The notes under the pieces were generated by a model. It did no database searches. It was given only the letters and a program-made list of their open reading frames with translations, and was not told the origin of the DNA. This document shows, piece after piece, positions 17,980-27,037 of a stretch of 56,322 nt of DNA (positions are counted from its first letter, which is position 1; every line of letters starts with the position of its first letter). Source of the stretch: Isosphaeraceae bacterium (GTDB taxonomy: Bacteria > Planctomycetota > Planctomycetia > Isosphaerales > Isosphaeraceae); contig JAJPJC010000155.1 of assembly GCA_021324445.1 (NCBI GenBank), forward strand, positions 1 to 56,322. Reading direction: 5' to 3'. The position numbers and the translations under genes are program-made.

Positions 17980-19176
17980 TCAATCGCATAGCCGCTGGTT
18001 GCGGGCCTGTGACGACGCGGCCGGGATCGACCGGCCGAGGACCTGCTCATAGCTTCGGAGCGTGCCTTCGACCATCTTTTGAACGGTGAACCCTCGGGCT
18101 CGGGCCCCGGCCGAGCGGCCGAGGGCCGCTCGACGGTCGTCATCCCCGAGTAGGCCGAGGATCGTCGCGGTCAGCTCGTCCACGCTCCGGGTCTCGACCG
18201 CCGCGCCAGCCTCGCCCATGACTTCGGCCATCGCCGAGGTACCGCGAGCCACGACGCACGCGCCGGCGGCCATCCCCTCCAGCACCGGATACCCGAAGCC
18301 TTCATACAGGGAGGGGAATGCGAAGACCGTGGCCCGTCGGTAGAGCCACCCGAGCTGGCCGTCGGTCAGGGGCCCGGGGCGGACGATCGCCGGCCCAACC
18401 CCAGCCGTAGCCACGGTCCGGTCGAACTCCGCCTCCCGTTCCGGGGTGACGGCGGCCCGCCCGTAGAGCACAAGCTTTGCTGCCGGGACGGCCGGGAGCA
18501 ACCGGCTGAACGCCACCACCAGGACCGCCAGGTTCTTCCGCGGCTCGAGATTATACGGGGAGACGATGACGGGGCCGGCCAGCGGAACTTCCAGGACCGG
18601 CGAGGTTTGCGCCCCTGAGTCGGAGAACGTTGTTCCGAGGTGCACGACGTCGATTCGGGACTCGGGCACTCCCCAGAGGCGGTGGACATCGGACGCGGTT
18701 GTCCGTGAAATGCAGATCACCCGGCGGGCCCGGGTCCGTACAGCCCAACGGTACAGCCTGTACGGCCGCGACCTGACGGCCTCGGCGTAGTCAGGGAACA
18801 GCTCATACATCGTATCGTAAAGGGTCGTCACGACCGGGCATGGGCTCCAGACCGGGAGCACGGTGTGGAGACCGTGATAGAGGTCCGCCCCGGCGCGGAC
18901 CAAGGCCGCAACGAGCCCGGCCTGCTCTCGATACATCGATCCTCTCCCGATCAATCGCGGGAAGTAAACGTACTGCCACCGGTCCGGCCCGGCGGTGAAC
19001 AGGCCCGCGAGCTCGGGAGCAGGGGCCGGCCGGCCACCGAACACCGTGATTCGAAGTGCGGGCCCCAGGTCCCGGAGCCCGCGGAGGAGATCCAGCACGT
19101 AGCGGAACTGACCGCCCTGCGTCAGGGTGTCCAGCCCGCGCGGATCGAGGACGATGTGCGGAGGGCGATCGGTCAT
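17980..19176 (-). CDS. GT4 glycosyltransferase
   Basis: The 398-residue product resembles the mannosyltransferase branch of GT4. It has QGGQFRYVLDLLRGL in the acceptor domain, DLYHGLHTVLP and TLYDTMYELFPDY (typical of this branch), VSPYNLEPRKNLAVLVVAF as the donor-phosphate loop, and PSLYEGFGYPVLEGMAAGACVVAR. The start ATG 19176 overlaps the stop of the FkbM gene upstream (ATGA). It likely adds one sugar of the repeat unit; the exact linkage is unknown. Confidence 0.92.
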   Translation of the reverse strand: MTDRPPHIVLDPRGLDTLTQGGQFRYVLDLLRGLRDLGPALRITVFGGRPAPAPELAGLFTAGPDRWQYVYFPRLIGRGSMYREQAGLVAALVRAGADLYHGLHTVLPVWSPCPVVTTLYDTMYELFPDYAEAVRSRPYRLYRWAVRTRARRVICISRTTASDVHRLWGVPESRIDVVHLGTTFSDSGAQTSPVLEVPLAGPVIVSPYNLEPRKNLAVLVVAFSRLLPAVPAAKLVLYGRAAVTPEREAEFDRTVATAGVGPAIVRPGPLTDGQLGWLYRRATVFAFPSLYEGFGYPVLEGMAAGACVVARGTSAMAEVMGEAGAAVETRSVDELTATILGLLGDDDRRAALGRSAGARARGFTVQKMVEGTLRSYEQVLGRSIPAASSQARNQRLCD

Positions 19177-19961
19177 GACTCATTGTTCTCCCGCGGCCAC
19201 ATCCCGATCGGAAGGGTTTCCCCCGCCGATGCATGGAGGAAGATCAGTGTGACCAGGTGCTGCGATACCAACCGGTAGCCGCGGGCTTCCAGGAACCCGA
19301 TCAGCGCCCGCCGGTCGTTGGGGGTGTTGGCCTCGACCGCGATCACTCGCGGGAGCCATCGGGACCAGTCCAGCCCCTGGAGGACGGCGAGATCCTGGCC
19401 TTCACAATCAATGTTCAAGAAGTCGATCCGGTCGGCCCCCGGGGCGTGCCGGCCGAGCAATTGCGTGAGCGTCTCAGTGCGCCGCGGAGTGACGGATACC
19501 GGCTGTTCCCCCAGCGCGTTCGCCAGGCTAAGGGTGTCGGGAGCGACCACGCGGTTGGTGCCCGGGGTCGGGTATTCCAGGAAAAGCACGTCGTGTTCCG
19601 CATCCGAGACGGCCGCGAGGACGGTGATCTCCCCCGGCCGGGCGGGACCGAATGCGGCCAGCCGAACCGGATTCGCGTCGATATTCAAACCACGCCATCC
19701 ATGTACATATAATATGTAAGTATTCGAGTGTCGCACGGGGTCGAACGCCCCGACATCGACGTAGATGCCGCGCCGGTCGGTCGGGATGTCTCGGAGGAGG
19801 CGCAAGACGATGAGGTCTTCTCCGAAGTGGGCGTAGGAGAATTCCACCGCCCGCCAGGCATTCGGCCCGGACCCCGCCGGTTGGCGGCGGATCAGGGCGG
19901 CTCCCGTGGAGAGAGCCTGCGCCAGTAAGTACCACCCGACGTGCTTCAGCGCGTTCATCAT
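19173..19961 (-). CDS. FkbM-family methyltransferase
   Basis: The 262-residue protein shows SYAHFGEDLIVLRLL and GIYVDVGAFDPVRHSNTY (motif I, residues 66-82), DANPVR (motif II), and DFLNIDCEGQDLAVLQGLDW, the signature acidic block of FkbM proteins. The SQHGEDL-like start is characteristic of a subgroup found in glycan loci. A short hydrophobic N-terminus (VGWYLLAQALSTGAALI) may associate it with the membrane. It is translationally coupled at both ends: its start overlaps the upstream GT stop and its stop overlaps the next GT start. Confidence 0.92.
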   Translation of the reverse strand: MMNALKHVGWYLLAQALSTGAALIRRQPAGSGPNAWRAVEFSYAHFGEDLIVLRLLRDIPTDRRGIYVDVGAFDPVRHSNTYILYVHGWRGLNIDANPVRLAAFGPARPGEITVLAAVSDAEHDVLFLEYPTPGTNRVVAPDTLSLANALGEQPVSVTPRRTETLTQLLGRHAPGADRIDFLNIDCEGQDLAVLQGLDWSRWLPRVIAVEANTPNDRRALIGFLEARGYRLVSQHLVTLIFLHASAGETLPIGMWPRENNES

Positions 19962-21154
19962 CCCACATGCCTCCCTGTCCCGACCGCGAGATGACTCGGT
20001 TTTCTACTCCCACCGGCGAGGAGTCTTCGACACACGTTAATGGGAGTAAACCATGGCCGGAAATGCGCGGCTGTCGCCAGCGGGTTACGACGGCCGCTAT
20101 CCCACTCGGCTAACTCGGCCGACAGGGCGATTGCCAGCGCGGAGGCCGACCGCCGGGTGAATAAGCTCCCATGGCGACCGTCGCTACAATACCAGGGGAT
20201 CGTAGGGACCCACGAGGGCCCGACCAGGGAGCAGCCCGCGCAGACGGCTTCGGACGCGACGATCGGGCCGCTCTCCCAGCGGGACGAAAGAACAAGCACC
20301 CGGCTGCCGCGAAGGAACTGCGCGATGATGGACGGCGGCTGGACTCCGAGATACCTCACCCGAGGGAACTTTTTCACGAGCTTGCCGAACTCGGCATTTC
20401 CATTTCGACCAATCAGGACGAACTCCGTCTCGGGGCGGAGGACGGCCACCCGGTCGATGGCGGCGGCCAGGAGTGCCGCGTCTTTCTGCGGGTCGTCCCA
20501 TCGACCGATGGCGACCACACGGTCGGTCCGATCGCCCGCGGTGGCCCCGTCTCCCAGGAGGAACTCATCGTCCACGGGATAGGGGACGACCATGACCTTG
20601 GCGCACAGCTCCGGTCTCCCCTGAGAAGCGAACACGGCGGCGAGGTTGGCCCGGGCGCCCGGGCTCGTGACCACGATCTGGTCGGACTCATCGGCGCTCT
20701 CGATGATCGGCCGCTCGGCCGCTCGATACCCACCCAAGACGAGTTGGACCCAGTATTTCGCCGTCCGGGCTTTCATCCCCCATCGCGTCTGCAAGGCGAC
20801 CATCCGGCGGAGGATTGTGAGTGGCTGGGCCCGGATACCAACGACCCCATCGCTGTCGCTCACGGCGACGACGCGCGGGCAGGCGGATTTGATCGCCGCG
20901 ACCAGTTCGGGCATCCGCAGCCAGTTGATGATCACGGCGGCGTCCAGGTCGAGCCTCCGCCAGAGCTCCGGGTCGCAAAGAGCATCCCGATCGGGGGTGG
21001 TATGGATTGGGAATTGGTATCCGGCCGCGGCCGTTTCCTGGCAAACGGTCACGACCTGGTGGCCCAGCTCCTCGAACCCGCGGACGTATCGCTCGTAGCG
21101 GACGGTGATGTCGACGAGCCGGTTATCCGCGGGCCAGACCAGTGCAATTCGCAT
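19958..21154 (-). CDS. Glycosyltransferase, GT4-like
   Basis: The 398-residue GT-B type protein starts MRIALVWPADNRLVD. The acceptor domain is unusual, lacking the Gly-rich loop, but the donor domain is clear: RVVAIGRWDDPQKDAALLAAAID, ETEFVLIGRNG, VRYLGVQPPSIIAQFLRGSRVLVLSSRWESGPIVASEAV. The ESGPIVASEAVCAG motif takes the place of E-x7-E. It probably transfers a sugar to the glycan built by this locus. Its stop overlaps the FkbM start, and a 112-base gap separates it from the methyltransferase upstream. Confidence 0.85.
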   Translation of the reverse strand: MRIALVWPADNRLVDITVRYERYVRGFEELGHQVVTVCQETAAAGYQFPIHTTPDRDALCDPELWRRLDLDAAVIINWLRMPELVAAIKSACPRVVAVSDSDGVVGIRAQPLTILRRMVALQTRWGMKARTAKYWVQLVLGGYRAAERPIIESADESDQIVVTSPGARANLAAVFASQGRPELCAKVMVVPYPVDDEFLLGDGATAGDRTDRVVAIGRWDDPQKDAALLAAAIDRVAVLRPETEFVLIGRNGNAEFGKLVKKFPRVRYLGVQPPSIIAQFLRGSRVLVLSSRWESGPIVASEAVCAGCSLVGPSWVPTIPWYCSDGRHGSLFTRRSASALAIALSAELAEWDSGRRNPLATAAHFRPWFTPINVCRRLLAGGSRKPSHLAVGTGRHVG

Positions 21155-21266
21155 GAGTGTTCGGTCTCCCAGATCCGTCGGGCGGTAGGATACCCTATAC
21201 CCCGGCGTTTCCCGTTTCCTTCCCAGGCCCTCGAGACGGCGAGAAGACTCCTCTCACCCGGTGGGC

Positions 21267-22028
21267 TCACCCCACCCGTCGCAGCAGCATCATCCCATTC
21301 CACCAGGTCGGATGCATATTCGTGCTTGTCCTCACATCCATGATCGTCTCGTATCGGTTTCGGCTGGACCGGACGAAGTCGGCCGTCGCCTCCCGGGGTT
21401 CCGGTTCGTTCGTGTCGTCGATCATCACCAGGCAGTTGGGCCCGAAGAAGCGCTCCGCGACGCGAAGTCCGTCCAACTGATTCTGGTACGAGTGCTCCCC
21501 ATCGTAGAGATAGAACCCGATGGGCCCTCGGTGCATGGTCTCGAAGTACTCCTTGTAGTCCATGTCATAAAACCGGTGATTTGGAGATTTGAATCGCTCG
21601 AACCTGGCGAGGAATTGCTCCTTCGGCCCGCCGAATTGACAGAAGTTGTCGACTCCGATGCAGGCCTTGCGGGGGTTGGAGACCACCCCGCTCAGGAATG
21701 TAAAGCCGTTCCAAACTCCTACGTTGACGAACGCCTCGTCCGGGCCCATCCCGACGACCCCGTGGTTGATCACGGCGCCGATCGCCGGGGTCGACATTCG
21801 GGGGATACGGCAGACCGGCTTGATCGCGGCCTTCACCCCTTGGGCGCCCCCTGGAAATCGGGTGTTGAGCAAGTCGAAGGCCAGCCCCGTCCGCCGGCAC
21901 CAGGCCGCCATCCGGAACCACCAGCGGGTGACTGGGTCGTCGGGGCGGACATACCGGAAAGTGAATCCGTTCACGAACGCCTCGTAGTCGGCAGCACATC
22001 GCGGGTTCGAGCCCGACGCTACGGTCAT
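21267..22028 (-). CDS. Class I SAM-dependent methyltransferase-like protein
   Basis: The 253-residue protein has AFVNVGVWNGFTFLSGVV (motif I), ACIGVDNFCQFGG (motif II acidic residue), GPIGFYLYDGEHSYQNQLDGL and CLVMIDDTNEPEPREAT, the pattern of the Methyltransf_24 group that methylates sugars or small substrates. The YDGEHSY and MIDDTN blocks are the metal- and substrate-side residues in related enzymes. It overlaps the start region of wzt by 4 bases and thus sits between the exporter genes and the GT block. The acceptor is unknown; it could cap the non-reducing end that Wzt recognises. Confidence 0.78.
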   Translation of the reverse strand: MTVASGSNPRCAADYEAFVNGFTFRYVRPDDPVTRWWFRMAAWCRRTGLAFDLLNTRFPGGAQGVKAAIKPVCRIPRMSTPAIGAVINHGVVGMGPDEAFVNVGVWNGFTFLSGVVSNPRKACIGVDNFCQFGGPKEQFLARFERFKSPNHRFYDMDYKEYFETMHRGPIGFYLYDGEHSYQNQLDGLRVAERFFGPNCLVMIDDTNEPEPREATADFVRSSRNRYETIMDVRTSTNMHPTWWNGMMLLRRVG

Positions 22029-23263
22029 GAATCGATCCTCCAGTCGAAATCGGCCAACACCATCGCCGATGCCGTCGCATTCGGCGAGGCTGTTTGCGGG
22101 TAAGGGAGCAAGGGGGACACCTCGAAGTCGGCCGATTGCTCGAAATGATCCACTATGTTACTCAGGGTGCAGGCGAACAGATCGATGGAATATCTTCCTG
22201 GCTTGAGCCACAATCCGGCGATCCGCAACCGGCCGGCGACGGGTTCGACCCTGGTCGGAAAGGGTCCGGTCAGGCGGGAATCGAGCTGGGTGAGGACCGT
22301 GCCCTCCTCGTTGACGAGCAGCCCGCTGAGGTAGATCGGCCCCGCATCGGGACCTGTCGGAGAGATTCGGAAGAGGATCTCCTTGGGCTCGTCCGGGTCG
22401 AACAGGGGTTTGGCCGCCATGACTTCGGTGAACCGCCATTCGCCGGTCCCGGGCCTGGTGATGCGCTGCGAAACGGTCGGCGAGCTGGTGCCCGAACGCA
22501 TCGACTCCAGATACCGGGAGACGCTTTCGTGGGCAGTCCCTTGAAAGGAGACCTGTCCCGATTTGAGCAGTATTCCGCGGGTGCAGAGCGATCGGATGGC
22601 GTGCATGTTGTGGCTGACGAACAGCACCGTCCGGCCGCTCCTGGCGACCTCCCCCATCTTGCCCAGGCATCTCTTCTGAAACTGCGCGTCGCCGACGGCA
22701 AGGACCTCATCCACGACGAGGATCTCCGGCTCCAGGTGGGCCGCCACCGCGAACGCCAGCCGCATGTACATCCCGCTGGAGTAGTGCTTCACCGGCGTGT
22801 CGATGAACTGTTCCACCCCCGCGAACGCCACGATCTCGTCGAACTTCCGGGCGATTTCCGACCGCCGCATGCCCAGGATCGCGCCATTCAGGTAGACGTT
22901 CTCCCGGCCGGTCAGCTCGGGGTGGAAGCCCGTCCCCACCTCCAGCAGGCTCCCCACCCGGCCGTGGATGTCCGCCGCCCCCTCCGTCGGCTCGGTGATC
23001 CGGGACAGTATCTTCAGCAGGGTGCTCTTGCCGGCCCCGTTCCGGCCGATGACCCCGACGACCTCCCCGGGCTCGATCTGGAAGGACACGTCCTTCAACG
23101 CCCAGAACGGAGGTCGGCGTTCGTCCCGGTCCGTCCTCCGGAGCCTGCCACGCGGGGAACTCCAGCTTCGGATCTGGTCCCGGAGGGTGGAGTATCGCTC
23201 CCTCGGCCCACCCAGTCGGTACCGCTTGCCGAGCCCCTCGACCCGGATCGCCACGTCACTCAT
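22025..23263 (-). CDS. wzt: Polysaccharide ABC exporter ATPase, Wzt type
   Basis: The 412-residue protein has an ABC ATPase domain (residues 1 to about 240): Walker A GRNGAGKST at 73-81, signature YSSGM at 161-165, Walker B ILVVDEVLAVGD at 181-192, and the H-loop in FVSHNMHAI. Residues 265-412 form a separate beta-rich domain of the Wzt C-terminal type, which in O9a-like systems binds the terminally modified glycan before export. Together with the permease immediately upstream it should form the inner-membrane exporter. Its neighbour in the other direction is a methyltransferase, a plausible source of the terminal mark. Confidence 0.93.
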   Translation of the reverse strand: MSDVAIRVEGLGKRYRLGGPRERYSTLRDQIRSWSSPRGRLRRTDRDERRPPFWALKDVSFQIEPGEVVGVIGRNGAGKSTLLKILSRITEPTEGAADIHGRVGSLLEVGTGFHPELTGRENVYLNGAILGMRRSEIARKFDEIVAFAGVEQFIDTPVKHYSSGMYMRLAFAVAAHLEPEILVVDEVLAVGDAQFQKRCLGKMGEVARSGRTVLFVSHNMHAIRSLCTRGILLKSGQVSFQGTAHESVSRYLESMRSGTSSPTVSQRITRPGTGEWRFTEVMAAKPLFDPDEPKEILFRISPTGPDAGPIYLSGLLVNEEGTVLTQLDSRLTGPFPTRVEPVAGRLRIAGLWLKPGRYSIDLFACTLSNIVDHFEQSADFEVSPLLPYPQTASPNATASAMVLADFDWRIDS

Positions 23264-23266
23264 CGG

Positions 23267-24148
23267 CTACACCATATCGGCGAAGGTTTTTTCCATCCGG
23301 CGGAAGTAGAGCACTCCGCCAGCCAGCAGGGCCACCACCACCCCGGCGGAGACGGCCATCAGGCCCCAGTCCGGGGCATCCGTCCCCAACAGCGCCCACC
23401 GGAACCCTTCCACCACCCCGGCCATCGGATTGAGCCCGTATAACAAGCGATACGCCGGCGGCACCAGGCTCGCCGGATAGGCGATCGGGGTCAGGAACAT
23501 CCAGAACTGGGTCAGGAACGGGATCGTGTACCGGACGTCGCGGTAGCGGACGTTCAGAGTGGATAGCCAGAGACCGACGGCCAGGGAGGTCAACACCGCG
23601 AACAGGGTGAAGAGCGGAATGGTCAGGACCGCGGCCGTCGGCCCGACGGCGGACCAGCCGAATGCCGGGCCCGCGGCCATCATCAGGACCATCAGGCAGA
23701 GCGTCACCAGGAAGTCGACGAGCCCCGACAGGACCGAGGCGACCGGGACGATCAGCCTGGGAAAGTACACCTTCGTGATCAGCCTCTGCTCGGCCACCAG
23801 GCTATTGCTCGACTGGGTCAGGGCGTAAGCGAACAATTGCCACGGGAGCAGGGCCGCCAGCACGAACAGGGCGTAGGGCCGGCCGTCGGATGGCAGATTC
23901 CCCAGCTTGCCGAAGAAAACGGCGAACACGGCCATCGTGAAGAGCGGCTGCAAGACCGCCCAGGCCACGCCCAGCGCGGTCTGGTTGTACCGCAGCTTGA
24001 TGTCGCGCAGGGTCAGGAACCAGAGCAGTTCGCGGTACTGCCAGAACTCCCGCACGTCGATGGCCCGCCACCCGCCGCTGGGGCGGATGCGGATCAGCTC
24101 CGGCCGGGACTCGGCGCGCGGGATCGGGAGGGCCTCAATGATCGCCAT
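23267..24148 (-). CDS. wzm: Polysaccharide ABC exporter permease, Wzm type
   Basis: The 293-residue integral membrane protein has six predicted membrane segments typical of ABC2 permeases, e.g. VAWAVLQPLFTMAVFAVFFG, LFVLAALLPWQLFAYAL, LVDFLVTLCLMVLMMAAG and a C-terminal VSAGVVVALLAGGVLYF. WFLTLRDIKLRYNQTALG and LSTLNVRYRDVRYTIPF are conserved family blocks, the latter near the coupling helix. It is followed 3 bases later by wzt; the two certainly form one transporter. It exports the finished lipid-linked glycan across the inner membrane. Confidence 0.93.
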   Translation of the reverse strand: MAIIEALPIPRAESRPELIRIRPSGGWRAIDVREFWQYRELLWFLTLRDIKLRYNQTALGVAWAVLQPLFTMAVFAVFFGKLGNLPSDGRPYALFVLAALLPWQLFAYALTQSSNSLVAEQRLITKVYFPRLIVPVASVLSGLVDFLVTLCLMVLMMAAGPAFGWSAVGPTAAVLTIPLFTLFAVLTSLAVGLWLSTLNVRYRDVRYTIPFLTQFWMFLTPIAYPASLVPPAYRLLYGLNPMAGVVEGFRWALLGTDAPDWGLMAVSAGVVVALLAGGVLYFRRMEKTFADMV

Positions 24149-24746
24149 CAGACCGTGATCTCCTGAACTGACCGGGGCGCCCGGGATTCGATGCCCTCCA
24201 CCACCCGGGCGATGCCGCGAGGCGGAAGGAGGCAGGCTTCGCGGTCTCCGGGATGCGCCTCGTCACGTCCCCGAAGCCATCCCCCGGGCTCGATCGCCGG
24301 GGACCGGGACGGGCCCCGCGGACGACTCATCGATCCCTTTACCCAATGGAAAAGCTCGCGGATCGCCACCCCGCGGACGAACCGATGACGCTCGCCAGCG
24401 ATGGCCAACATCGCGGATCGCGCACACTCCGTGCCCATGGGTTGTAGAGGCCCCCCCCGATCGACACGGAACTGGAACCGGCCAGCGGCCGGTCGCGAAC
24501 ACCACGAGGAACATAAGTCGTCCAGAGGCTCACGGCAACAAGGATCTCGAAGGGCCGCCGTACCGTATGGCCCCGACACGGGAGCGACCCGGCCGCAGGG
24601 TCTTTGTTCCCCGCGACGGGCCGCCCGCCGCTCGGAGCGGGATCGCCGCCGGCAGGGGGCCGAGCGGACGGACGGCCTGGGGCGGGCGCAGTCGAACGCC
24701 CATCGCCGGATCGATCACGGCGGGGACCGTGACCTACCCGCGCGGA
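24149..24746. other. Gap between polymerase and wzm, with a dispersed repeat
   Basis: No convincing gene is present. The part about 24230-24515 is repeated at about 39450-39735 (see the repeat entries). The rest (24520-24746) holds only frames that look like shadows of the polymerase gene end. The promoter of wzm/wzt may lie here. Confidence 0.5.
24230..24515 (+). repeat. Dispersed intergenic repeat, copy A
   Basis: Alignable by eye with copy B at 39450-39735. Shared blocks, in the same order and spacing, include cGAAGCCA, GGGGACCGGGA, ATCCCTTnnCCCnATG, CGCGCACACTCCGTGCCC, TGGGTTG, CGATCGACACGG and AGGAACATA. Identity is highest in the right half (24410-24505). Both copies have the same orientation and neither contains an intact recognised gene. 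Confidence 0.7.
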
Positions 24747-26207
24747 TCACGGATTCGAGGGAGCCGAGCCCACACAGATCTCAGCGCGGGGCCCGATCAT
24801 CGCGGCTCCGGGCGGCTCGACCCCGTGGCACGCTCGCCGCGAGATTGTTCTCTCCATGCCCCGCGTCAGGTCGGGGGGCCCTCCCTCGCAGGGGGCGGCT
24901 TCGACGCCCGTCGGCCCACGGGCCCCTCGCTGGTAACGGACCGCGACCAGCACCCCCATCTGGGTCATCAGGAGGAACGTCCCTGGTATCGAGGTCAGGA
25001 TCCCGGTGCCGATGAACGCCGTCGCCCAGAAGGCCAGCGTCAGGGAGTACATGAACACGACCGCAAGCCCCCAGGATGTGAGCAACTGGGTCGATGGCGG
25101 TCGGGCGTAAAGGAAAACCAATAATGCGATCCAGCCGGCCAGCCCGAACCATCCCTGATCGACCAGGATCCGGCTGAACTCGTTCTCCAGTCCGATCTGC
25201 TCAGGAGCCACGTCGCTCAGGAAGAACGGGATGCTCGTCCCGACCGCGGACCCCAGGCCGGCCCCCAGCGGATACCGGAACATCAGCTCCAGGAAACCCT
25301 CATTCACGCTCCCCTCGATCCTCTGGGAAACGGACTCGGAATCTCCCAACGTAGACGCCCGCTGGAACCGCTCATTGGACCCGGCGACGATCGCCGCGGC
25401 GCCGAAGAGGATGGCCAGGACGGCACCTAGCCTGAGCGAGAACCGCGTCAAGGCCCAGGCGACGACTAGGGCCAACCCGAGCACGACCAGCGGGGATCGG
25501 GCGCCGCACATCAACAGCCCGCCGGCGGCGGCCACCACCCCGGCGGCGGCCAACAATCGGTCGCGCATGCGAACCCCGACCCCGGCCAGCCGATCGAGCA
25601 GGAAGGGCAGAGTGTACAGCATGGTCCCGCCATAGCTGTGGGCGTTGAGGAACAGGGAAGGAACCCGGTGATAGCTCGTCCGACCGCCCACATCGCGCGA
25701 CTTGTAAATGATCTCCGTCACCGCGTTCTTCGGGTATAAGGCGTCGACCCCGTACAGGAAGATGTAGGCCCCCACCGCGAGCGCCACCAGGTTCAGCACC
25801 GCCAATCCGCGGGTCAGCACCCCCAGATCGTCCGCGCCCAGTTGGGCGGCGATCAACAAGACCGGAAGGAACCAGATGGCCGCCCGAAGCGCGACACACT
25901 GGACGAGGTAATGGTTGGCAGGCACGAGGCAGAGGAGGCTCGGCCAGACCATCAGGAACACGACCAAGCCCCCGGCCGGCCCCGATCCGCCTCCTCCGGC
26001 CCATCGGGATCTTCGCGATAAGTACCCGAGGTAGAGTCCGAACAATGCGGCATCGAACATGAACGTGGTGAACACGCCCAGGAAGTTCGCCCGGACCACT
26101 CCGTTGAAGTATCCGACCGCGACCACGGCGAGGAACCCCCACCCGAGCGACCGAGAGCCGGCCAGGAGCGACCCGGCGAACGCAGACAGCAGGAAGACGA
26201 TACCCAT
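24747..26207 (-). CDS. O-antigen polymerase/ligase-like membrane protein
   Basis: The 486-residue protein has about ten to twelve hydrophobic segments (e.g. GIVFLLSAFAGSLLAGS, GGLVVFLMVWPSLLCLVPA, LLAAAGVVAAAGGLLMCGA). The large periplasmic loop contains LFLNAHSYGGTMLYTLPFLL and, later, FLELMFRYPLGAGLGSAVGTSIPFF, matching the H/R plus GxG patterns of Wzy/WaaL-type proteins. It would join repeat units or attach the glycan to its acceptor on the outer face of the inner membrane. A polar C-terminal tail of about 60 residues is cytoplasmic or disordered. The stop of the next gene upstream is 3 bases away. Confidence 0.82.
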   Translation of the reverse strand: MGIVFLLSAFAGSLLAGSRSLGWGFLAVVAVGYFNGVVRANFLGVFTTFMFDAALFGLYLGYLSRRSRWAGGGGSGPAGGLVVFLMVWPSLLCLVPANHYLVQCVALRAAIWFLPVLLIAAQLGADDLGVLTRGLAVLNLVALAVGAYIFLYGVDALYPKNAVTEIIYKSRDVGGRTSYHRVPSLFLNAHSYGGTMLYTLPFLLDRLAGVGVRMRDRLLAAAGVVAAAGGLLMCGARSPLVVLGLALVVAWALTRFSLRLGAVLAILFGAAAIVAGSNERFQRASTLGDSESVSQRIEGSVNEGFLELMFRYPLGAGLGSAVGTSIPFFLSDVAPEQIGLENEFSRILVDQGWFGLAGWIALLVFLYARPPSTQLLTSWGLAVVFMYSLTLAFWATAFIGTGILTSIPGTFLLMTQMGVLVAVRYQRGARGPTGVEAAPCEGGPPDLTRGMERTISRRACHGVEPPGAAMIGPRAEICVGSAPSNP

Positions 26208-26210
26208 GTG

Positions 26211-26918
26211 TCATCCGCCCATCCGGCCCGCGGTTGGATCGGGGCCATCCGCCGGCCGCTGCCCGACGATCAGAACATTGTCGGACAATGCACGCGGTAC
26301 CAGGCGGGAGAACCATTGCGGCCAGTGCCCGGCGGTTCCGGGGATCCGTCCGCTACCGGTGTAAGCCACAGTCGCCCCCACCCATCCGCATTCGGCCCCG
26401 ATCCGCCGGAGGTCGGTCTCCAGCAGGGCTGTCAGATGGGCCGGGTAGCTGCCGGCCTGGAAGGCGTTGAACTCGTTCTTCAGCGCCAGGGTCAGCTTGC
26501 TCAGCAGGCTGAGCTGGTTGGGGGTCGTGACGACCACCCATCCCCCGGGCCTGACGAGGCGAGTCAGTTCCCGGGCGAATGCGCGGGGATTCTCCAGGTG
26601 CTCGATCGTCTCGACGGCTACCACCACGTCTCCGGCCGCATCCGGCAACGGGGCCCGGCCCGTGTCGAGGTCGATCCGGTGGAATTCCGCCTCGTCCGAG
26701 AGCCCGTCGTAGCGAACGACGTCGACCCCGACGTATCTGTCGAACCTGGAGCGAAGATGGCTCCATAGCTTGCCGGCCCCGCACCCGACGTCGATGAGGA
26801 CGCCGCCGCCAGAGTGCCGCTCGAGGATGGCCTCAGCGACCGCCCGGTAGATGGGGTCACCGCTGATTCCCATGCTCTGCAGGGCTCGGGTCTCGACATC
26901 GGCGAACGAAGAGGTCAT
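26211..26918 (-). CDS. Class I SAM-dependent methyltransferase
   Basis: The 235-residue protein has the complete Methyltransf_11/23-like core: motif I GVLIDVGCGAGKLW at residues 39-52, VGVDVVRYD (motif II), DVVVAVETIEHLENPRAFAREL (motif IV and following helix) and LVRPGGWVVVTTPN (motif VI). ATG 26918 (MTSSFADVET) is the start; a 41-codon open extension has no resemblance. The HLENP sequence is usual for methyltransferases acting on small molecules or sugars. It is located between a GT and the polymerase and likely modifies the glycan or its precursor. Confidence 0.88.
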   Translation of the reverse strand: MTSSFADVETRALQSMGISGDPIYRAVAEAILERHSGGGVLIDVGCGAGKLWSHLRSRFDRYVGVDVVRYDGLSDEAEFHRIDLDTGRAPLPDAAGDVVVAVETIEHLENPRAFARELTRLVRPGGWVVVTTPNQLSLLSKLTLALKNEFNAFQAGSYPAHLTALLETDLRRIGAECGWVGATVAYTGSGRIPGTAGHWPQWFSRLVPRALSDNVLIVGQRPADGPDPTAGRMGG

Positions 26919-27037
26919 CGGTGCGGTCCAAGGTTGGGGGTCGGGAGGGGCCGGGTCTCTCGGTCGCGGAATTCGGGGAGGACGAACCGAGATCCCTCGG
27001 TCGCCTGAAATCTCCTGGTGGCGCGTCGACTCTCGTC